Shown here: positions 59,101 through 64,000 of the stretch, piece after piece
How positions within the stretch are numbered: the first letter of the stretch is position 1
How the letters are laid out: each line of letters begins with the position of its first letter
Assembly (NCBI RefSeq): GCF_000002595.2
Contig: NC_057005.1
Coordinates: 2,412,880 to 2,476,879 of the forward strand
Source of the DNA: Chlamydomonas reinhardtii
Taxonomy: Eukaryota > Chlorophyta > Chlorophyceae > Chlamydomonadales > Chlamydomonadaceae
Direction of reading: 5' to 3'
Length of the DNA stretch: 64,000 nt
Notes under the pieces: model-generated
What the model was told of the DNA's origin: nothing
What the model saw: only the letters and a program-made list of their open reading frames with translations
Databases searched by the model: none
Position numbers and translations under genes: made by a program

Positions 59101-61349
59101 CCGAGCTTGCTACCTCGCCACCGCTGCCGGTGGGAGGTACAAGCAGCCGTGACCTGGCCGTGCCGCCAGGAGCCTGCTCCTCCCACGGCTGACCGACAAG
59201 AAGCAGCGGCTGGCTGTTTTCCAGCGAGGCGGCTGCGATGGGGCCGCTGAAGCCGCTGCTGAGCATGCCACTTGTGGTGGCGAACGCCCGTATCTGCTGC
59301 ACCTCCGTGCGTGCGTCCAGTGGCAACGAGTGAGCGATGGCCGACGCGAGCCCCGGCTGCTGCTCAATCGTCAATGCTATGGTGCTGGTGGCGAGTGCTG
59401 TAGACAGCGCGCTCGTCGAGGCTGTGTTATGAGCGGCGCTGGCCGCCAGCCCGACGGGCACGATGGCACCTGACGTGCCGGCGACGCCTGAGACGTGAGC
59501 AGAGGTCATGCCGGTGACGCTGAAGGGCTGGTAGCCCTGTTGGCTGTGTTGCCGGTGTGTCAGGCTGCCGCCGTTTGCGCTTTGCCGCGCGCTCGCCGGC
59601 AGCGCCTGCGCAGGTAGTGACAGCTGTTGCGGATGCAGGTGTGGCTGAGCTGGCTGGCTCGGGTAGTCATGCTGATCGTGGTGACGATTGTCAGGGGAGT
59701 AAAATGTCGGGGTGATGCTGCCCTGCGTGTCGTGCTGCGGCAGGGGCAGCGGCAGCAGATGCCCTGAGAAATTGCTAGACGGAACGTGCCCCAAAGGTGC
59801 GCTGTGCCGGGACGGCGTGCAGGGGGCGGCCGTGGTGGTTGTGGAGGCCGTGGCGGCGGCACCTGCCGACACCGCAACTGTCACTGTCTGATCTCCCTTG
59901 CTACCAGCAGGCTGCTGCGGCTGCTGGTCGCCCTGCCCGTGTTGCGCTGGCATGAGCAACGTAAAACTGGGTGTTTGCCGTACGGCTGCATCCGTGCTGA
60001 AGACGTTGGTTGCTGATGCTGATGTGGGCTGGCATGCGTCTCCGCCTCCCGCTGCCCACGGCTGAAGTGACGGTGCAGGCAGTTCCCGGCAAACTGGTCC
60101 AGCCACCGCGGTCGGCACCGCCGCTGACGCCCTGCCATCCAGCGAAGCGGCTGAGCAACAGGCCGGAACCCGTACCACGCCTGAAAAACGGGGAACATGT
60201 AAATGTCCATTTACTCACGTCTGTATGGCTGCAATACCAATGCCCCACCGCGCTAAGTAGCACCTAATGCACACCCATGCAGCGGCGCTCACCCTTCCAG
60301 GTTTTGGTGCCGCCTCGCGCGTCACCGCCTGCAACGCCAGCCGTCGCCGCCGGCTCCAGCAGCAGAAGCTGTGTTGCCAGGGCTTGAAGCTTCTCAGGGC
60401 AAAGCGAGAACAAGTCGAACAGGACGGGTGGCAGCGCTGCCAGCTCCCTGACCTCGTCCCCGTCCGATCCGCCCCCGTTTGCATCCGCCGCGTTGGCACC
60501 TTCCTCGCTGTTCCTGCTCGCTACGCCACCGGCCTGGCCCATGTGAGACGCAGCCGCCAGAGTTGCTGGCAAGGCTACACTGGGATCTGCAATGTCCCCT
60601 CCGTGCCGTGGTTCTGTGTCGACAGCGGCAGGCAGCGCCGTACGCGCACGGGATGTAGAGCTGCCGCCGCGGGCTGCTGCCTCGCCTCCTTCAACTGCTC
60701 CTGTGGCGCCTGCTGCGGGGTCGGCCGTGCATCGGTTGCCAAAGTAGCTGCGGCTGAGGGCATTTTGATACAGCACTGCACCGGAGCAGGAGCCGCCCAG
60801 AGCCAGCACGGTCACGGCGTGTGGCGTGGCCTCCAGTGCGACCACGTCCCAGCTGGTGTGGGTGGCCTGCTGGGGCAACAGCAGAGGCGCCGCCGGCTCC
60901 AAGGGCGCAACCTGTTTTCCGACCGTTGCTGGTGACAGTTAGTGCGTAAAAGGAGCGTTGCTATGCAAAGCAATGACTGAGGGGAACCTACGTACGCCGG
61001 ACCGCGAGGGGAAAGCGCGGGGGCAGAGCGAACGCCGCCGCGTGACGTCAGTGATATCGCCGGTTAGAGCCCCCCGTTTCGCTTGCCTGACAAGAAGAGC
61101 ACCTAAATGTCATACCCTGTGGTAAAGTCCGCGCGCTCTACTTTGCGCTGCCCGACTTGTCGGAGGCTTCCCTGCCCCGGAGCATTTACAAAGACTTACC
61201 GTGCCATCATCCGTGCTGCTGTATCCGTGCCGATCATCAGCATGAACTAACAATCCACGTCCGCTTTGCCTTTGCTGAGGCAGCGACTTGCCGCCAGCTG
61301 AAGCATCCGCAGCAGTGCAGCGAAAGCAGCACGCAAGCCAGCTAGCCAT
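53162..61349 (-). CDS. PAS-linked class III nucleotide cyclase, 2156 residues
   Basis: Eleven exons on the minus strand, 61349-61200, 60911-60293, 60180-55880, 55701-55555, 55295-54803, 54671-54565, 54399-54121, 54009-53943, 53752-53687, 53549-53362 and 53215-53162, are all in frame. Class III cyclases make cAMP or cGMP. A PAS-like sensor starts at ~73 (AVTVLALGG...VLYQNALSRSYFG), runs to KTWKGVVRVPA (~257), is interrupted by ~1400 Ser/Gly/Gln-rich residues, and closes at YHRIMATVQPEPSTGGRVLV. The signalling helix TDVSAKVAAESH...YPHHVLAALM follows. The catalytic domain is ~1890-2156: VSVLFADIKGFTALCKDIDP, MDTIGDGYVVAGGL, IRIGIATGPVVSGVVG, KPKYSLFGDTVHAANRLE, GSIHVSSATYALL, VEATFVWTP. Both metal Asp residues (FADI, IGDG) are present. 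The base-selecting position before TIGD is Asp, the second selector is Ser (YSLFG), and the usual Asn of VNxAxR is His. No transmembrane helix was seen; a soluble enzyme is likely. Confidence 0.92.
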
Positions 61350-62921
61350 GTGCGCGGCTTTCGTTACTTGCGATAGCTTCTCACGCGCTATCACGTCTTG
61401 AGTTCATAATCATAGCTGCGCTCGAGCCGCGTTCGAGCGGCGCCAGTTGCGTACACTAAGTTTGAATCAATTTTTACGCAGCGAGCTTGATAAGTTATGT
61501 TGTATTGTATCGATGGCGGCTAACGCTACTGTTTTCGGCCTCACCTGGGAATGCAACTCATGTCATGTGATAGTAACTTTATAAAAGCGCCTTATACTTG
61601 TAGCTCTTTTCATGGCAAGACTGAGTTTACCCAATGATTGACCATATTACGTTCCGCCGGTTTTGGGACGATCAGTCGATCATCGGCTCGAAACAGTGGG
61701 AACTTTGCGCTGGCAACGTCTCTCCGTTCCACCGCTGGTATGCGCGGTAGCTGACCTGGAACCACTCCAAATTCCTCATTTATGCGAAGAGTATGGCACC
61801 CCCTGCCCGTCCCCAAAACCCTGAATTCGGGGTGGACGAGACTGTTGCATGCGGCTAGGGACCCCGGAGAAAGCTGACATAGCCCACGCCCGACGCTCAA
61901 TTGTATGCTAGGAAGATAAGAGGCGGGGAAGCAGGCTGGGCCCGGCTCAATAGTTTCGCGATACCCCATGTTTTAACAAGACAGGTGACTCTCCCTCGCA
62001 AAGGGAAATGTGGGCTGTGCCGCCACGCCCGTGCGCCACGCCACGTTGATGCAATGTCTGAGCGCAGGTTTCGAAACAACCTCATCTGCCGGACATAACT
62101 GGGGTACAGGCACCGCCACGCACCGCCCGCCATGTGTCCAGCTACGTCCCACTGTCACGCACAAGCACAGCCGGCAACAAACCAAACAGCCTTAAACACA
62201 CGCCGTGCCATGCTTGCCAGCAAAGACCGCAAACCAGACACCGGCAGGTCTCAACCTGCGCCGCTGCGCGCCGGCGCCGGCGCCGCGCGCTTCTCCTCCA
62301 TGTGGCCACGGCCCCCTCATAACAATCATACGCCCCCCTACGCCCCACAGCGCTTACCCGGCTGCTTGCTCCCCCAGCTGTTCCCCGGCAAACCGCGCTA
62401 CTGACTTGTTGACCCTGGGCTGCACCCTCCTGGCACTCCGGTCACCCGACCAGGCCTGGCCAGACTTTATGCCGGGATGGAAAAGGAGTGCGCGCCGGCG
62501 GCGCCGCACCGTACCTGCAATGCAGTCCAGGCTGTACCAGCAGGTACCACCTATGGAATATCCCCAGCAGCGCACGGCAGCGCAATCAATTTCATCCATA
62601 AGACTATCTGTGCTGATTCAACCCCCCGTGTCATCCACTCACCCCTCTAGTGCCTGGTCCGCGGTGAGCAGGGCTATTGGGGACCAGTGTTTCGTTGTTT
62701 CAGTTGTTCAGCTGATGCAGATGCTGCATGGTAGAGCGCGGCCTGCGCCGCCGCGCCGTGGTGGTGGCGATGGCGGCGGCGGCGGCGGCGGCGCAGGGCG
62801 GTGCGGCGGCGGTAGCGGCGAAGGGCCTGGCAGCGGCGGCGGCGGCGGCGCAGGCCTGGCGGCGGCCGCGGCGGCTGATGACGCTGATCCCTTACTTTAG
62901 CAGTTGCGTACGGCATTGACG
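61350..62921. other. Intergenic region upstream of the cyclase gene
   Basis: The TTTATAAAA stretch near 61578-61586, ~230 bases before the cyclase start, is a possible core promoter. The rest has no splice-supported exon apart from the single-exon frame listed separately. A GGC/GGT trinucleotide-rich block lies at 62756-62880 and reads as poly-Gly or poly-Ala in different frames. Base composition is lower in GC than in the genes. Confidence 0.4.
61610..61969 (-). CDS. Hypothetical 119-residue single-exon frame
   Basis: Opens with ATG two codons after an in-frame stop and closes with TGA. The C-terminal half (GQLPRIPAVERRDVASAKF, DDRLIVPKPAERNMVNHW) has balanced, protein-like composition unlike the Ala/Gly/Arg-rich shadow frames elsewhere, and lower GC than neighbours. 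I recognise no family. It could be an exon fragment, a mobile-element relic or chance. Confidence 0.22.
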   Translation of the reverse strand: MGYRETIEPGPACFPASYLPSIQLSVGRGLCQLSPGSLAACNSLVHPEFRVLGTGRGCHTLRINEEFGVVPGQLPRIPAVERRDVASAKFPLFRADDRLIVPKPAERNMVNHWVNSVLP

Positions 62922-62926
62922 TTACA
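62922..62926 (-). terminator. TGTAA signal (minus strand) of the right-edge gene
   Basis: TTACA on the plus strand, about 530 bases after the minus-strand stop at 63456. The sequence 62927-63455 shows no exon and is most simply its 3' UTR. Confidence 0.5.
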
Positions 62927-63455
62927 ACGCCGACACTCACCAACAGTCGGCGGGACTACGATGCATTGAACCTCAACTAATAGCTCTCATCGGCTTGCTG
63001 TACAAACCTCGACCATTTCCTTCCATGTCTACCCCGGTAACCCCCTGCCTCCCGCCACCTACATATCTTGTTCCTCCCATGCGCCATTGCGCCTGACGTG
63101 GTCGCTACGGAGCTATGAAACAGTGCGAAGACCGCATCGTACATAATACACTACATTATGGTACACGTGAACATATTCACAACACACTTGCATACGCGCT
63201 TAACGACGCTCAGACAGTGGAACGTCCCAATTATCCGCAATTGGTGTCCGTTCCCGCCTTCGCACTGCTGGGGAATCTAATCATAACCTAAGCATACTCC
63301 TGCGGAAAGCCGCAAACCCGCGCTGCCGCACCCACCTGACATCTCAACGCCAATGCCTTCTCCTGCCCTACATCCATCCTGCAGTCACTCATAACTTGCC
63401 CTTCCAATCCTCGTCCGATGCATGGCAGCATGCCACTCATATCAGACTAGTACAG

Positions 63456-64000
63456 CTAGAGGCGTGCCCAGCCGTTGGCCATGGCAACTGCTGCAGACGC
63501 AGTGTCCATTCCTGCACCGGCACCGCTGCTGGGTACACTGCTGCCAGCGGGGGGCTGGACGCCCTTGCTGCTGCTGGCGGCACCTCCGGCGGTCATGCCG
63601 TTGTTGCTGCCGTTGTTGCCGTTGCTACCGTCCTTGCCAGATGCGCCGCCATCCGCGTCAATGGGCTCGGCGGCCACGTCCGGCACCACCTGCACAAAAA
63701 CCGTTGCAAAAGATGTCACGACCCACGGCGTGGAGCAGCACGGGAATGCCAACGTAACGAAAGTGTAATGCACGTGGTTGCCACAGCGCCCACCTCGCTG
63801 TCCGCCAGGGAGGGCTGCGCGGTGGCCTCCAGGTCGGGCGGCAGGCACAGCGGCTCCTGCGGAATGGGAGTAGGTCATGCCGGATTAGCAGGCTGCACCA
63901 CGATCTAGCCATCGATCAGCAGGATGTCGAATGGTCAGGCGCAGCGCAGACGCAGCGCAGCATCAAACGTCCGCCACTAGCGGTACACCGCGCACCTCCA
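63456..64000 (-). CDS. 3' end of an unknown gene (runs off right edge)
   Basis: Minus-strand exons >64000-63996 (edge fragment), 63856-63794 and 63689-63456, with matching phase. The visible 98 or so residues read EPLCLPPDLEATAQPSLADSE, then VVPDVAAEPIDADGG followed by a Gly/Ser/Asn-rich tail (KDGSNGNNGSNNGMTAGG...) ending ANGWARL. The composition is acidic at first, then disordered. No domain is visible, so no function is assigned. The splice sites are standard (GTGGGC donor, GTGCAG acceptor). Confidence 0.6.

Noticed and set aside
62205-62900. 231-codon plus-strand frame ending in a poly-Gly region
   Set aside because: Composition changes abruptly, there are no splice signals or domains, and the Gly run is a trinucleotide repeat readable in several frames.

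Overview
The window looks like nuclear DNA of a volvocine green alga, Chlamydomonas or a close relative. The evidence is GC-rich coding sequence, many short exons joined by GTGAGT/GTGCGT...CAG introns, long intronic (CA)n/(TG)n runs, TGTAA polyadenylation signals after stop codons, and clade-typical proteins such as the ciliary ribbon protein RIB72, PAS-linked class III cyclases and (SPP)n wall-type glycoproteins. I built the gene models by hand from splice sites. In each of the nine complete multi-exon models that I trust, the summed exon length divides by three and the reading phase agrees across every junction.

Layout, left to right. 1-2000 (-): 5' part of a ClpB/Hsp78-type disaggregase, running off the left edge. 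2659-4193 (+): uS4-family ribosomal protein, probably mitochondrial, transcribed divergently from ClpB. 4761-21699 (+): one giant 29-exon gene for a 4272-residue low-complexity protein rich in Arg-Ser. 22152-24082 (+): Whirly single-stranded-DNA-binding protein. 24852-28061 (-): secreted, N-glycosylated, (SPP)n hydroxyproline-rich protein. 28382-32296 (+): DHH/DHHA1 phosphoesterase with a C-terminal PIP-box-like motif. 33099-35775 (-): RIB72. 37126-37800 (-): a 72-residue, probably mitochondrial, protein. 38039-40858 (-): a CBM20 starch-binding protein with a coiled coil and a SAND-like C-terminus. 41971-44199 (+): AUH-type enoyl-CoA/methylglutaconyl-CoA hydratase. 44736-45193 (+): a tentative small gene. 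45739-51125 (-): a 1109-residue coiled-coil protein with a cilia-type C-terminal helical region. 51126-53161: intergenic DNA with 40-bp direct repeats and a tRNA-like box. 53162-61349 (-): a 2156-residue PAS-class III nucleotide cyclase. 63456-64000 (-): the 3' end of an unknown gene.

The genes do not form a pathway. Recurring themes are organelle maintenance (ClpB, uS4, Whirly, the hydratase, the CBM20 protein) and cilia or signalling (RIB72, the coiled-coil protein, the cyclase). The most unusual items are the giant RS-repeat protein, the CBM20/SAND-like combination, and the cyclase, whose PAS domain is split by about 1400 residues and whose active site carries non-canonical residues.
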